Shown here in pieces: positions 1 through 7,874 of a stretch of DNA of 64,000 bases. Source of the DNA: Hamadaea tsunoensis DSM 44101 (GTDB lineage Bacteria > Actinomycetota > Actinomycetes > Mycobacteriales > Micromonosporaceae); contig NZ_AUAX01000015.1 in the NCBI RefSeq assembly GCF_000428945.1, positions 124,001-188,000 on the forward strand, read 5' to 3'. The translations under genes and the position numbers were made by a program. Under the pieces are notes generated by a model. It did not search any database and was not told the origin of the DNA. It worked only from the letters and a program-made list of their open reading frames with translations. Numbering within the stretch: the first letter of the stretch is position 1; every line of letters begins with the position of its first letter.

Positions 1-54
1 AGCGCCGCCTGGCAGCGGCACCCGGACTGTCCGATGTGCGGGGCCGTCCGATGA
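1..54 (+). CDS. 3' end of an upstream gene with a C-terminal CxxC motif
   Basis: Only the last 17 codons are inside the window. The frame closes with TGA at 52-54 and the peptide ends HPDCPMCGAVR, with a terminal CPMCG that looks like half of a zinc-binding site. The TGA overlaps the ATG of the next gene in an ATGA, so the two are probably one operon with coupled translation. The gene cannot be identified from this tail. The neighbour's PqqD-like domain makes a peptide-modification enzyme possible, but that is inference. Confidence 0.5.
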   Translation, partial: SAAWQRHPDCPMCGAVR

Positions 55-1226
55 CGTACGCCGTGACGAACCGGTACGCCGACCTGAGCCTGGTACGCGA
101 CGGCGACGGATACGTCATCGGCAGCCGGGGCAGCCGCACGTTCGTGGCGGTGCCCGAGATCGGCGGCACCGTCGTGGAGTGGCTGCAGGACGGCTGCACC
201 GTCGAGGAATGCGCCGAACGGGCTGCGCAGCTGATGGGCGAGCCCGTCGACGTTGCCGGCTTCGTGGACGGGCTCACCGCCGCGGGTCTCCTGTCGGCGG
301 CGGCCTCCGTGCCGGACGGCCCGGCGGTGTGGACCCGGCGCGTGGGGCGGGTCCTGTTCGGGCGTACCGGGCTGATCGTCCAGGGCGTGCTGGCCGCCGC
401 CGGCGGGGTGGCGCTGATCGCCCGGCCGGAACTGCGGCCGCACTACACCGACGTCATCGTCGGTCACGTGGCGCTGCTGAGCATGGTGGCCGTCGCCGCC
501 CTCGCCACCGCCTCCGGCCTGATCCACGAATGCGCGCACGTCCTCGCCGCCGCCGCGCGCGGCGTTCCGTCGCGGGTGTCGATCAGCCGTCGGATGATCA
601 CCATCGTCTACCAGACCGACCTGACCCGGCTGTGGTCGGTGCCCCGCCGCCAGCGCATCGCCCCGCTGGCCGCCGGCCCGCTGTCGGACGCCGCCACGCT
701 CGGCCTGCTGCTGGCCGCCGAGCCGGCGATTCCGCCCGGCGTGGCGCTGTCCCTGGTCCGGGCGCTGGTCCTCATCAAGATCTCCGGCATAGCGTTCCAG
801 TTCGAGGTGTTCATGCGGACGGACTTCTACGCCCTGTTCGTCGTCGTGACCGGCTGCCGCAACCTCTGGGGCGCGAAGGGCGCGGTGGCGCGCCGCGCGA
901 TCCGCCGGGCCACCGCCGACGACCTCAGCCTGCTGGCCTCGGTACGCCCCCGCGAAATCCGCTGGGCCTGGTTCTACCTGTTCCTGTACGTCCCCGGAGT
1001 GGCGTGGACCGCCTGGTACTTCTTCACCTTCGCCCTGCCCGCCACGATCAGGCTGGCCCGCATGTCCGTCGACGCCATCGGCAGCCACGGCGTGGCGAGC
1101 GTTCTCGGTCTGGCCGCGGTCGCGGCATTGGCGATCACCGCGACCACGACCGCGTTCATCCTGCGCGGTGTGGCACGCACGGCGGCGAGGCTGGTGAGAG
1201 ACATCCGGCCCGCGGCCGCCCGATGA
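51..1226 (+). CDS. PqqD-like domain fused to an M50-type membrane zinc peptidase
   Basis: Predicted 391-residue membrane protein. Residues 1-85 resemble a PqqD-like winged-helix fold (recognition domain for ribosomal peptides). The rest holds about six hydrophobic segments with HECAH at 159-163, the HExxH zinc site of M50/site-2-type peptidases. Proteins of this kind occur in actinobacterial RiPP loci, where they may cut or export a modified peptide. The ATG at 51 is preferred because it overlaps the upstream stop codon (ATGA); an in-frame GTG at 36 would add five residues. No precursor peptide is visible downstream, and the upstream partner is cut by the window edge. Family assignment rests on HECAH plus topology; substrate is unknown. 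Confidence 0.6.
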   Translation: MTYAVTNRYADLSLVRDGDGYVIGSRGSRTFVAVPEIGGTVVEWLQDGCTVEECAERAAQLMGEPVDVAGFVDGLTAAGLLSAAASVPDGPAVWTRRVGRVLFGRTGLIVQGVLAAAGGVALIARPELRPHYTDVIVGHVALLSMVAVAALATASGLIHECAHVLAAAARGVPSRVSISRRMITIVYQTDLTRLWSVPRRQRIAPLAAGPLSDAATLGLLLAAEPAIPPGVALSLVRALVLIKISGIAFQFEVFMRTDFYALFVVVTGCRNLWGAKGAVARRAIRRATADDLSLLASVRPREIRWAWFYLFLYVPGVAWTAWYFFTFALPATIRLARMSVDAIGSHGVASVLGLAAVAALAITATTTAFILRGVARTAARLVRDIRPAAAR

Positions 1227-1409
1227 CAGTCGCGACAAAGGTCAGGGGTGAAGGGTGAAACCGCGACCGAACCGCGGTGAATGATGCTTCGCCCCGGAGA
1301 CCTGGCAGTGGAGTCCCCGGAGCGCAGCGACAGGGGCGGAACGGTCTCCCGCGTGAGGAGCGGAGGTGAGATCGACGGACCCGGGACAAAGTGATCTTGA
1401 TCTTGAGCG

Positions 1410-2624
1410 TCAACCCACCGCGACCGGGCTTTCCTTTCCGGTACGCGTCTCGGCGGTCACGGGCACCCGTCGCCGGGCGAGCACCGTGGCGGCGATCAGC
1501 ACGAGCAGTCCGGCGAAGCTCATCCCCGCCCCGGCCCAGAGCGTCGAGGCGTACCCGAGACCGGCGGTGATCGTGACGCCGCCCAGCCACGCCCCGAGCG
1601 CGTTGCCGACGTTGAACGCCGCGATGTTCGAGCCGGACGCCAGCGTGGGCGCCTGGCCGGCGTACTGCATGACGCGCATCTGCAGGGCGGGTGCGGTGGC
1701 GAAGCCGAACGCGCCCATCAGGATCAGCGAGGCCACGGCGAACGCCTGGTGCGCGGCGGTGAGCGCGAAGAGGACCAGGACCACCGTCAGCCCGGCGAGC
1801 ACCACCCCGAGCGTGCGCGGAATCGACCGGTCGGCGGCGCGGCCGCCGAGCGCGTTGCCGATGAACAGGCCCACCCCGAACAGGACGAGCAGCCACGGGA
1901 CCGTACTGGTCGCGAAGCCGCTCACGTCGGTCAGCGTGTACGCGATGTAGGTGAACGCGCCGAACATGCCGCCGAACCCGAGGACGGTCATCAGCAGCGA
2001 GAACCAGACCTGCGGCTCGGCGAAGGCGCGTACCTCCTGGCGGAGGCTGACGGCGCGGTTCGCACCGGTCCCGGCGGGGACGAGGGTGATCATGCCGATC
2101 AGCGCCGCGACACCGATGGCGGTGATCACCCAGAAGGTGGCCCGCCAGCCGTACTCCTGGCCGATGAAGGTGCCGAACGGTACGCCGAGCACGTTCGCGG
2201 CGGTCAGCCCGGTGAACATCATGGCGATGGCGGCGGCCTGCCGGGACGGCGCGACCAGGCCGGCGGCGACGACCGAGCCGATGCCGAAGAACGCGCCGTG
2301 GCTGAGCGCGGCCACGATCCGGCCCGCCAGCATCGCCTCGTAGGACCCGGCCAGGGCGGAGGTGAGGTTGCCCGCGATGAACAGCACCATCAGGCCGATC
2401 AGGACGTGCTTGCGTTCGAAGCGGGTGACCGCGGCGGTCAGCCCGACCGCGCCGACCGCCACCGCCAGGGCGTATCCGGAGATGAGCCAGCCCGCGACCG
2501 GCTCGGTGACGCCGAAGTCGGTGGCGACCTCCGGCAGGAGGCCCATGATGACGAACTCGGTCAGGCCGATGCCGAAGCCCCCGACAGCGAGGGCGAGCAG
2601 GCCGAATGGCGTCTTGCGCGACAT
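1410..2624 (-). CDS. MFS drug-efflux-type transporter (DHA1 family)
   Basis: 404-residue membrane protein with about 12 transmembrane segments. The N-terminus (GIGLTEFVIMGLLPEVA) and the first cytoplasmic loop are typical of the DHA1 subfamily that includes AraJ, Cmx and YdhP (proton-driven export of drugs, sugars or nucleosides). It faces a MarR-type regulator across a 69-bp gap that carries an inverted repeat, a classic arrangement for a ligand-induced efflux pump repressed by its neighbour. Length is normal for the family. The start ATG is immediately downstream of the operator. Substrate cannot be read from the sequence. Confidence 0.85.
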   Translation of the reverse strand: MSRKTPFGLLALAVGGFGIGLTEFVIMGLLPEVATDFGVTEPVAGWLISGYALAVAVGAVGLTAAVTRFERKHVLIGLMVLFIAGNLTSALAGSYEAMLAGRIVAALSHGAFFGIGSVVAAGLVAPSRQAAAIAMMFTGLTAANVLGVPFGTFIGQEYGWRATFWVITAIGVAALIGMITLVPAGTGANRAVSLRQEVRAFAEPQVWFSLLMTVLGFGGMFGAFTYIAYTLTDVSGFATSTVPWLLVLFGVGLFIGNALGGRAADRSIPRTLGVVLAGLTVVLVLFALTAAHQAFAVASLILMGAFGFATAPALQMRVMQYAGQAPTLASGSNIAAFNVGNALGAWLGGVTITAGLGYASTLWAGAGMSFAGLLVLIAATVLARRRVPVTAETRTGKESPVAVG

Positions 2625-2634
2625 GACCAGATAG

Positions 2635-2659
2635 TTGCACGCGCGCTATATACGCGCAA
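2635..2659. promoter_or_regulatory. Inverted-repeat operator between MFS and MarR genes
   Basis: Outer arms TTGC and GCAA enclose an inner repeat GCGCG-CTATATA-CGCGC. It sits 11 bp from the MFS start and about 35 bp from the MarR start, so one bound dimer could control both genes. The AT-rich centre stands out in this GC-rich DNA. A likely -10 box for the MarR gene, TACACT, lies at 2681-2686. Confidence 0.6.
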
Positions 2660-2693
2660 GCGTGCTCTTGCTCACCGCGTTACACTAGGCCGC

Positions 2694-3149
2694 ATGAGCA
2701 TCGGCGACGACGCGGTCGAGATCCGCGCGGAAGGCTGGCGGACGCTGGCCGCCCTCCACGCGCTCATCGAGACCGCGATGGAGAAGGCGCTACAGGCGGA
2801 GCACTCCCTGTCGGTCGTCGAGTTCACCGTGCTCGACGCCCTGTCCCGCCAGCACGGCTGGCACATGCGCATGCAGCAGCTCGCCCGGGCCGCCGCCCTG
2901 TCCAGCAGCGCCACGACCCGGCTCGTGAACCGGCTCGAAGACCGGGGGCTGCTGACCCGGGTGCTCTGCAAGGACGACCGCCGGGGCATCTACACCGAAC
3001 TCACCGCCGCCGGATCGGCCCTGCTTCAGAGCGCGCGCCCGACCCACGACGACATCCTCGCGCGTACGCTCGCCGAGGCCGAGACGCTGCCGGAACTGGC
3101 ACCGCTGGTGGACGCCCTTCACGCGCTGCCCGCCCGCACGGTCGCGTAG
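2694..3149 (+). CDS. MarR-family transcriptional regulator
   Basis: 151-residue winged-helix regulator. The central part shows the MarR recognition-helix region (LSSSATTRLVNRLEDRGLL) followed by the wing with the family's D-R-R (KDDRRGIYTELT). The N- and C-terminal helices would form the dimer interface. It is divergent from the DHA1 transporter and probably represses that gene and itself through the inverted repeat between them. The reading frame is open for more than 900 bp upstream, but that stretch is antisense to the transporter; the ATG 8 bp after TACACT gives the family's normal length. The ligand is unknown. Confidence 0.85.
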   Translation: MSIGDDAVEIRAEGWRTLAALHALIETAMEKALQAEHSLSVVEFTVLDALSRQHGWHMRMQQLARAAALSSSATTRLVNRLEDRGLLTRVLCKDDRRGIYTELTAAGSALLQSARPTHDDILARTLAEAETLPELAPLVDALHALPARTVA

Positions 3150-3254
3150 GGCGCATCAGCACGGCGTACCCACGACGCGAAATACTCGTGCCCGCGGGTC
3201 AACAGGATGCGCAGAGGTGGCGTTTCCTCCTGCGTGCTGACAACATCCGCCGAG

Positions 3255-4787
3255 ATGAACGTGCTCGACTTCGACGACTTCGTACGCGACCGCGGCCCGG
3301 CCCTCATCCGGCTCGCCCGGCTGCTGACCGGCGATCCGCACCGGGCCGAGGACCTGGTGCAGGACACACTGGCCCAGGCGTACCCCCGTTGGAAGCGGAT
3401 CGCACGGACCGAACGCCCGGACCTGTACGTGCGCCGCATCCTGGTCAACCTCAACATCTCCTGGTGGCGGCGCCAGACCAACTGGAACTTCCGCGGCGGC
3501 GGCCCTGGTGACCGGCCCGATCCCGCCGACGCGATCCGGCACACGGCCGACCGGCTGACGTTGTGGGAGGAGGTCGCCGCGTTGCCGCCCCGGCAGCGGG
3601 CCGTCGTGGCGCTGCGCTACTACGAGGATCTCGACGACAACCAGATCGCCGAGATCCTGGGCTGTTCGCCGGTGACCGTGCGTACGCACGCGATGCGCGG
3701 GCTCGCGGCCATCCGGTCCCGGCTGGACGACGGCGATCTGCCGGTCACGACCGACACCGGCCGGCTGGCGACCGCGGCCGCCCGGGACGGCCGCCGCCGG
3801 CAGCGCACGCGCCGCGCCACGCTCGCCGCCTTCGTGGCCACCGTGATGGCGGCGACCGCCGTCGTGGTCTGGGGCAGCACCGATGTGCCCCCACCCGTTC
3901 CGCTTCAGCCGAGCCCCGACCCGGCCCTGGTCGCGTTCGCGCCGCCCGCCGCCGGTCGCACCGCCGCCGAGGATCCCGCCGTGATCGGTTCCGATCCGAC
4001 GCTGCTGCACATCGCGGTCGGCTCGCTACCAGGACCGCAAGGAACCCTGATCTGGACCACCGGCCCGGGACAGGAGACGGTCGACTTCCTCCTCCGGCCG
4101 GCGAATCGCGACGACCCGGGCATGGACACCGCCCGGCTGCAGGTCAGCGCCGCAACGACCGTGTCCCAGACGGGCCAGCGCGTACGGCTGCCCGGCGGGC
4201 AGACCGGATGGGCCGTCGTCGGCGGCGACCACACGACATTGTCATGGGCACCCACGTCCGGCACGGTCGCCCGATTGACCACGCCCGGACCGCCCGACCC
4301 GTCCGGACAGCCCGCCACCATGAGCCTCGCCCGCCTGCTCACGGTCGCCGGCACGATCAACCTCGACCACAACCACCGCTGCTCGGCGCCCTTCCGGCTC
4401 ACCAGCCCCGCCGTCCGGCTCCGCTCGTGCGCCTTCACCCAGCGAACGACCGCTCCCCCGATTCCCGGCCTCCCGTCCGTGCGGTTCTTCACCGACCTCA
4501 CCCTCGCCGCCGGCCACCACGAGCTGACCATGCAGTGCTCCGCCACCGCCGCGACCAGTCCGGAGCCCGGCGATGTCACCACCGACCACGACGTCGCGTA
4601 CGCCGTCCGCACGGACGAGACAGCCCGGCAGATCGGGTTGCGGGCTCAGATCCGGCGCCCGTTCACCTGCGACATCAGCGCACCGGCAGCGGTCTCGACC
4701 ACGGACCTCGTGACGTTCGTGAACGGGGTGGTGCCGGTGGGCCGAGCCGACGATCCGCAGACCTGGCCGGTGGACCCGAGCCGCTGA
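3255..4787 (+). CDS. SigE-family sigma factor fused to a membrane-anchored exported domain
   Basis: 510-residue hybrid. Residues 1-155 are a complete ECF sigma factor of the actinobacterial SigE family: region 2 with LTGDPHRAEDLVQDTL at about 25-40, and region 4 with QIAEILGCSPVTVRTHAMRG at 130-149. A basic stretch leads into one transmembrane helix (about 188-207), then about 300 residues of probably extracytoplasmic domain with several cysteines and no recognised family. In most actinobacteria the sigma factor and this kind of membrane partner are separate neighbouring genes; here they are one chain. The exported part could sense an envelope signal and hold the sigma domain at the membrane, with release needing proteolysis; this is inference. 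An in-frame ATG at 3207 would add 16 residues, but 3255 gives the family's usual N-terminus. Confidence 0.75.
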   Translation: MNVLDFDDFVRDRGPALIRLARLLTGDPHRAEDLVQDTLAQAYPRWKRIARTERPDLYVRRILVNLNISWWRRQTNWNFRGGGPGDRPDPADAIRHTADRLTLWEEVAALPPRQRAVVALRYYEDLDDNQIAEILGCSPVTVRTHAMRGLAAIRSRLDDGDLPVTTDTGRLATAAARDGRRRQRTRRATLAAFVATVMAATAVVVWGSTDVPPPVPLQPSPDPALVAFAPPAAGRTAAEDPAVIGSDPTLLHIAVGSLPGPQGTLIWTTGPGQETVDFLLRPANRDDPGMDTARLQVSAATTVSQTGQRVRLPGGQTGWAVVGGDHTTLSWAPTSGTVARLTTPGPPDPSGQPATMSLARLLTVAGTINLDHNHRCSAPFRLTSPAVRLRSCAFTQRTTAPPIPGLPSVRFFTDLTLAAGHHELTMQCSATAATSPEPGDVTTDHDVAYAVRTDETARQIGLRAQIRRPFTCDISAPAAVSTTDLVTFVNGVVPVGRADDPQTWPVDPSR

Positions 4788-4905
4788 CCAGATCGCAGCG
4801 GAACGGGACCGACCGCTCATGGCCGGACATCGATCCAGCGCATAGCTCCTAAGTAGCCGAAGACGGCGTTGTCCGAGGCGGCGTACGGCGCTGAGGAGCT
4901 CGGTC

Positions 4906-4943
4906 GGTCTGCCCGGGATGGCCTGCTCGTGCACGGGCAGTCC
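4906..4943. terminator. Hairpin between convergent genes
   Basis: A 10-bp stem with one mismatch (GGTCTGCCCG with CGGGCAGTCC) and an 18-nt loop lies between the convergent sigma-fusion and sigma-J genes. There is no T-run, as usual in high-GC actinomycetes. It probably serves both directions. Confidence 0.45.
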
Positions 4944-4957
4944 CTGACGACATCGGC

Positions 4958-5833
4958 TCAGGCCGGGGCGGGCAGCTGGATCGCGGCGAGTTTGGCCGGG
5001 TCGACGACGATGTGGATACCCGTGATCCGGCCGTCGGTGACGGTGAAGGCGATGACTGAGAGCGGCGTTCCGTCGGCGCGCCAGGACATGTGGCCGCGGA
5101 CGCCGTTGACCAGCACGGGTCGGTGGCGGGCGACCTCGCCGGAGAACATGCGGGCGCCGGCGGCGACCTTGGTGGCGCCGAGGGTGACGACCACGCCGTC
5201 CGCGGTGTCGACGGTCAGCTTCACGTCCGGGTCGAGGACACGCAGGAGCGCGTCGAAGTCGCCGTTGAGGGCCGCGGCGCGGAATGCCTGGACGACCTCG
5301 CGGTGCTCGCGGCCCGGGCCCGCCGGCCGGTCCGTGGCTCGGACCTTGCGGCGGGCGCGGCTGGCGATCATCTTGGTGGCGTCGGCGGACTTGCCCAGGA
5401 TCGGGCCGATCTCGTGGAACGGGACCGCGAACATGTCGTGCAGGACGAACGCCAGGCGCTCGCTCGGGGTGAGCGAGTCGAGCACGACGAGCAGGGCCAG
5501 GCCGACCGATTCGGCCAGCGCCGCCTGCTCGTCCGGCGCCGGTTCGTCGTCGGGCGTCACCACGAGGCCCGCGAACTCCTGCCCGTAGGCGGTTTCGGGG
5601 TGGGCTTGGCGCGATCTCAGGAGGTCCAGGCTGATGCGGCCGACCACGGTGGTCAGCCAGCCCGCCAGGTTGCCGATGGCCGCCTCGTCCTGGCGGACGA
5701 GGCGCATCCAGGCTTCCTGGACCACGTCCTCGGCGTCGGCGTGCGAGCCCAGCACGCGGTACGCGACGGCGCGCAGCCGGTCGCGCTGGGCTTCGAACGC
5801 CTCGGTCACGAGGCCGGACGGGTCGGTGGTCAC
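4958..5833 (-). CDS. SigJ-type ECF sigma factor with SnoaL-like C-terminal domain
   Basis: 291 residues, starting at a GTG. The N-terminal 165 residues hold sigma region 2 (HADAEDVVQEAWMRLVR) and region 4 (TPSERLAFVLHDMFAVPFHE). The C-terminal 90 residues form a SnoaL/NTF2-like domain, as in the SigJ/ECF41 group, where this extension tunes sigma activity instead of a separate anti-sigma factor. Many ECF41 genes sit beside an oxidoreductase or carboxymuconolactone-type gene; here the partner is the glyoxalase-fold gene just upstream. Its TGA overlaps this GTG (GTGA), so translation is coupled and the pair is one transcript. The target promoter cannot be read from here. Confidence 0.85.
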   Translation of the reverse strand: MTTDPSGLVTEAFEAQRDRLRAVAYRVLGSHADAEDVVQEAWMRLVRQDEAAIGNLAGWLTTVVGRISLDLLRSRQAHPETAYGQEFAGLVVTPDDEPAPDEQAALAESVGLALLVVLDSLTPSERLAFVLHDMFAVPFHEIGPILGKSADATKMIASRARRKVRATDRPAGPGREHREVVQAFRAAALNGDFDALLRVLDPDVKLTVDTADGVVVTLGATKVAAGARMFSGEVARHRPVLVNGVRGHMSWRADGTPLSVIAFTVTDGRITGIHIVVDPAKLAAIQLPAPA

Positions 5834-6222
5834 GGCTTTCGCTGCTGGCGGAGCGAGATCCGGTTGCCGTCCGGGTCCACAGCCTCGATGCGGACCCCGA
5901 ACGGATAGTTCTCGGGTTCGGACCCTTCGAAGGTGACCCCACGTTCGCGGAGGATCGCGAAGTCCTTGCGCAGATCGTCGGATTCGAGGATCAGCGGACC
6001 GGGCGCGGCCTGCCGGCCCGCATCGCCCGGCTGTCCCGCGGCCGCCGCATGCGACCACAGGATGATCTGCACCGGGCTGTCGGGAACGCCAACCGTGAGG
6101 AACCGTCCGTCTGGCCCCGGGTAGTCGATCCGCTTCTCCAGGCCGAGTCCCTCGGTGTAGAACTTCAGCGCGCGGTCCTGATCGGTGACGTAGACCGTCA
6201 CGTACATGATGTTGGTCAGCAT
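5830..6222 (-). CDS. Glyoxalase/bleomycin-resistance-fold (VOC) protein
   Basis: 130 residues with the two beta-alpha-beta-beta-beta halves of the vicinal-oxygen-chelate fold. It opens LTNIMYVTVYVTDQDRALKF and closes with EAVDPDGNRISLRQ, the usual VOC signature carrying a metal-binding Glu. Such proteins act as dioxygenases, isomerases or drug-binding proteins; the reaction here is unknown. It is the first gene of a two-gene operon with the sigma-J-like factor, overlapping it by 4 bp, so it may be both the target and the sensor partner of that factor (inference). Confidence 0.75.
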   Translation of the reverse strand: MLTNIMYVTVYVTDQDRALKFYTEGLGLEKRIDYPGPDGRFLTVGVPDSPVQIILWSHAAAAGQPGDAGRQAAPGPLILESDDLRKDFAILRERGVTFEGSEPENYPFGVRIEAVDPDGNRISLRQQRKP

Positions 6223-6235
6223 CCTGCTCTCGATT

Positions 6236-6288
6236 CACTCGTGGGTGCGGCGACCGTTCGTCTTCGGTCGTCGCCCCTATGACGAGTG
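6236..6288. terminator. Nested hairpin at the 3' end of the phosphotransferase gene
   Basis: Outer arms CACTCGT and ACGAGTG (7 bp) enclose an inner stem CGACCG/CGGTCG with an 8-nt loop. It overlaps the last codons of the phosphotransferase gene and precedes the glyoxalase gene on the same strand, so it could end or weaken read-through. Confidence 0.4.
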
Positions 6289-7227
6289 CCTGCGGGAGAA
6301 GGTAACAGGACCGTTCCGGGTCGCCGCGAGCCGTTGCAGAGCCGCGGCAGCCGGTGGCGCCCAGCTGGCTTTGCCGCCCGGCCGGCCGTGGATTCCGTTG
6401 TCGCCGATGAGGAGGCAGGCGAGCGCCTTCATCAGCGCGCAGCCGCGGGCGCGGCGCATGGTCGCCGCATCGGCCGCCGGCAGGTAGCCGCGCTGGAAAC
6501 GGTCGACGGCACCGTCGGGCAGGAGCAGCCAGGCGCCGGCGAGGTCGTAGGCGGGATTCCCGGCGCACAGATCGCCGAAATCGACCACCCCGCAGAGATT
6601 GCCGTCGCCGGTCAGTACGTTCGCCGGGTGCAGATCGCCGTGCAGCCAGACCGGCGGGCCGTTCCACGCGGGGGCGGTCACCGCGTCGTCCCAGACTTCG
6701 CGAAGAGCTTGCGGGTCGGCGATCAGTCCCCGTTCGGTCGTCGCCGCGATCATGTCGGCGATGCCGTTGTCCAGCGCGGCAAGCGGGCCGCCTCGGCGGT
6801 GCCGGCCCACCGGCGCGCCGTCGGGCGCGGGCTGGTGCAGCGCGGTCAGAAAGGCCGCCAGCAGGTCGGCCGACTCGGCGCCGCGCGTCACCGGCGCGCG
6901 GTCGGCGGGCTCACCGGCGACCCAGGTCGTGACGATCCAGGGGCGCGGGAACCGATCCGAGGGCCGGCCCAGACGCTGCGGGACGGGAATCGGCAGCGGC
7001 AGGCGCGGCGCCATGCCCGGCAGCAGGGTGTACTCCTTGACGAGCAGCTCCTCTTCGTCCCGCGTGTGCCAGGCCAGCCGGACCGCCAGGTCGTCGCCGA
7101 GCCGCCACAGCTGGTTGTCCCAGCCGACGGCTCCGAATTTCAGCGGCAGCCCGGCGAGGTCAGGGTGCTGGTCGTGGAGCAGTTCGGCGATCAGGTCGGC
7201 GGTGATCTCGACGTCGGGGCTCGTCAT
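6277..7227 (-). CDS. Aminoglycoside phosphotransferase (APH) family kinase
   Basis: 316 residues with a protein-kinase-like fold. The catalytic loop reads WLHGDLHPANVL (residues 194-205; Asp198 is the catalytic base) and the metal-binding DFGD is at 216-219. An N-terminal nucleotide-binding lobe carries Lys64 in the usual position (LLVKEY). Members phosphorylate aminoglycosides, macrolides or other small alcohols; chromosomal copies in actinomycetes are often of unknown substrate. It stands alone on the minus strand, divergent from the next gene. A resistance role is possible but unproven. Confidence 0.8.
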   Translation of the reverse strand: MTSPDVEITADLIAELLHDQHPDLAGLPLKFGAVGWDNQLWRLGDDLAVRLAWHTRDEEELLVKEYTLLPGMAPRLPLPIPVPQRLGRPSDRFPRPWIVTTWVAGEPADRAPVTRGAESADLLAAFLTALHQPAPDGAPVGRHRRGGPLAALDNGIADMIAATTERGLIADPQALREVWDDAVTAPAWNGPPVWLHGDLHPANVLTGDGNLCGVVDFGDLCAGNPAYDLAGAWLLLPDGAVDRFQRGYLPAADAATMRRARGCALMKALACLLIGDNGIHGRPGGKASWAPPAAAALQRLAATRNGPVTFSRRHSS

Positions 7228-7397
7228 CGGAGCGACTGTACCCCCGACGATCGGGTCAAGATCAACCGGCGGCGAGGGGCAATCGCCGGCTCAGGTGGCC
7301 ACAGCAGTCCGGCCGTCACGGGCCGGCTGCCGAAACCGGCTGGCTCACCGCCAGCGCCGGCCGGTACCGTGCTCCGGCCAGGACGAAGGAGGCGGCG

Positions 7398-7763
7398 ATG
7401 CCGGAGACGACGACCCTGTGGCGGCCGACCGGCCCGCAGGAGCTGGAGCTGGTGCGCGCCTCCGGCTGGCGGGCGTGGCCGCCGCGGCTGCCGGATCAGC
7501 CGATCTTCTACCCCGTCCTGAACGAGCAGTACGCGGTCATGATCGCCCGGGACTGGAACGTGCCCGCTTCCGGCGTCGGCTACGTCACCCGGTTCGAGGT
7601 CGACCGGGAGTTCGCGTCCCGCTATCCGGTGCGGCAGGTGGGCGGGCGCGACATCCTCGAACTCTGGGTGCCGGCCGAGGAACTCGACGATTTCAACCAG
7701 CACATCGTCGGGCTGATCGAGGTCGTCCACGAGTTCCGGCCGGACGGCGCCGCGACAAGCTGA
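7398..7763 (+). CDS. Small conserved actinobacterial protein (ADP-ribosylation/crystallin J1-type annotation)
   Basis: 121 residues, mixed alpha/beta, soluble, without signal peptide. The sequence is rich in conserved-looking aromatic and proline motifs (GWRAWPPRLPDQPIFYPVLN; VGYVTRFEVD; LELWVPAEEL). I recall closely similar Streptomyces proteins annotated as ADP-ribosylation/crystallin J1, a label with little experimental basis. A good Shine-Dalgarno (AAGGAGGCGG) precedes the ATG. It ends 111 bp before the aldo-keto reductase start and may share its transcript, but a separate promoter lies in that gap. Confidence 0.6.
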   Translation: MPETTTLWRPTGPQELELVRASGWRAWPPRLPDQPIFYPVLNEQYAVMIARDWNVPASGVGYVTRFEVDREFASRYPVRQVGGRDILELWVPAEELDDFNQHIVGLIEVVHEFRPDGAATS

Positions 7764-7805
7764 GTGGCGCCGGTCGTCATCGAGCGGCGGGCGCGGGCGC
7801 GCCAC

Positions 7806-7836
7806 TTGACTTCGAGCACACTCCAGCTCCTACGCT
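7806..7836 (+). promoter_or_regulatory. Possible promoter of the aldo-keto reductase gene
   Basis: TTGACT, a 19-bp spacer, then TACGCT, ending 38 bp before the start codon. The -35 box is near consensus; the spacing is slightly long. Confidence 0.4.
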
Positions 7837-7874
7837 CGGTCTCGCTCATGATGATCGACAACAGGGGGAACGGC

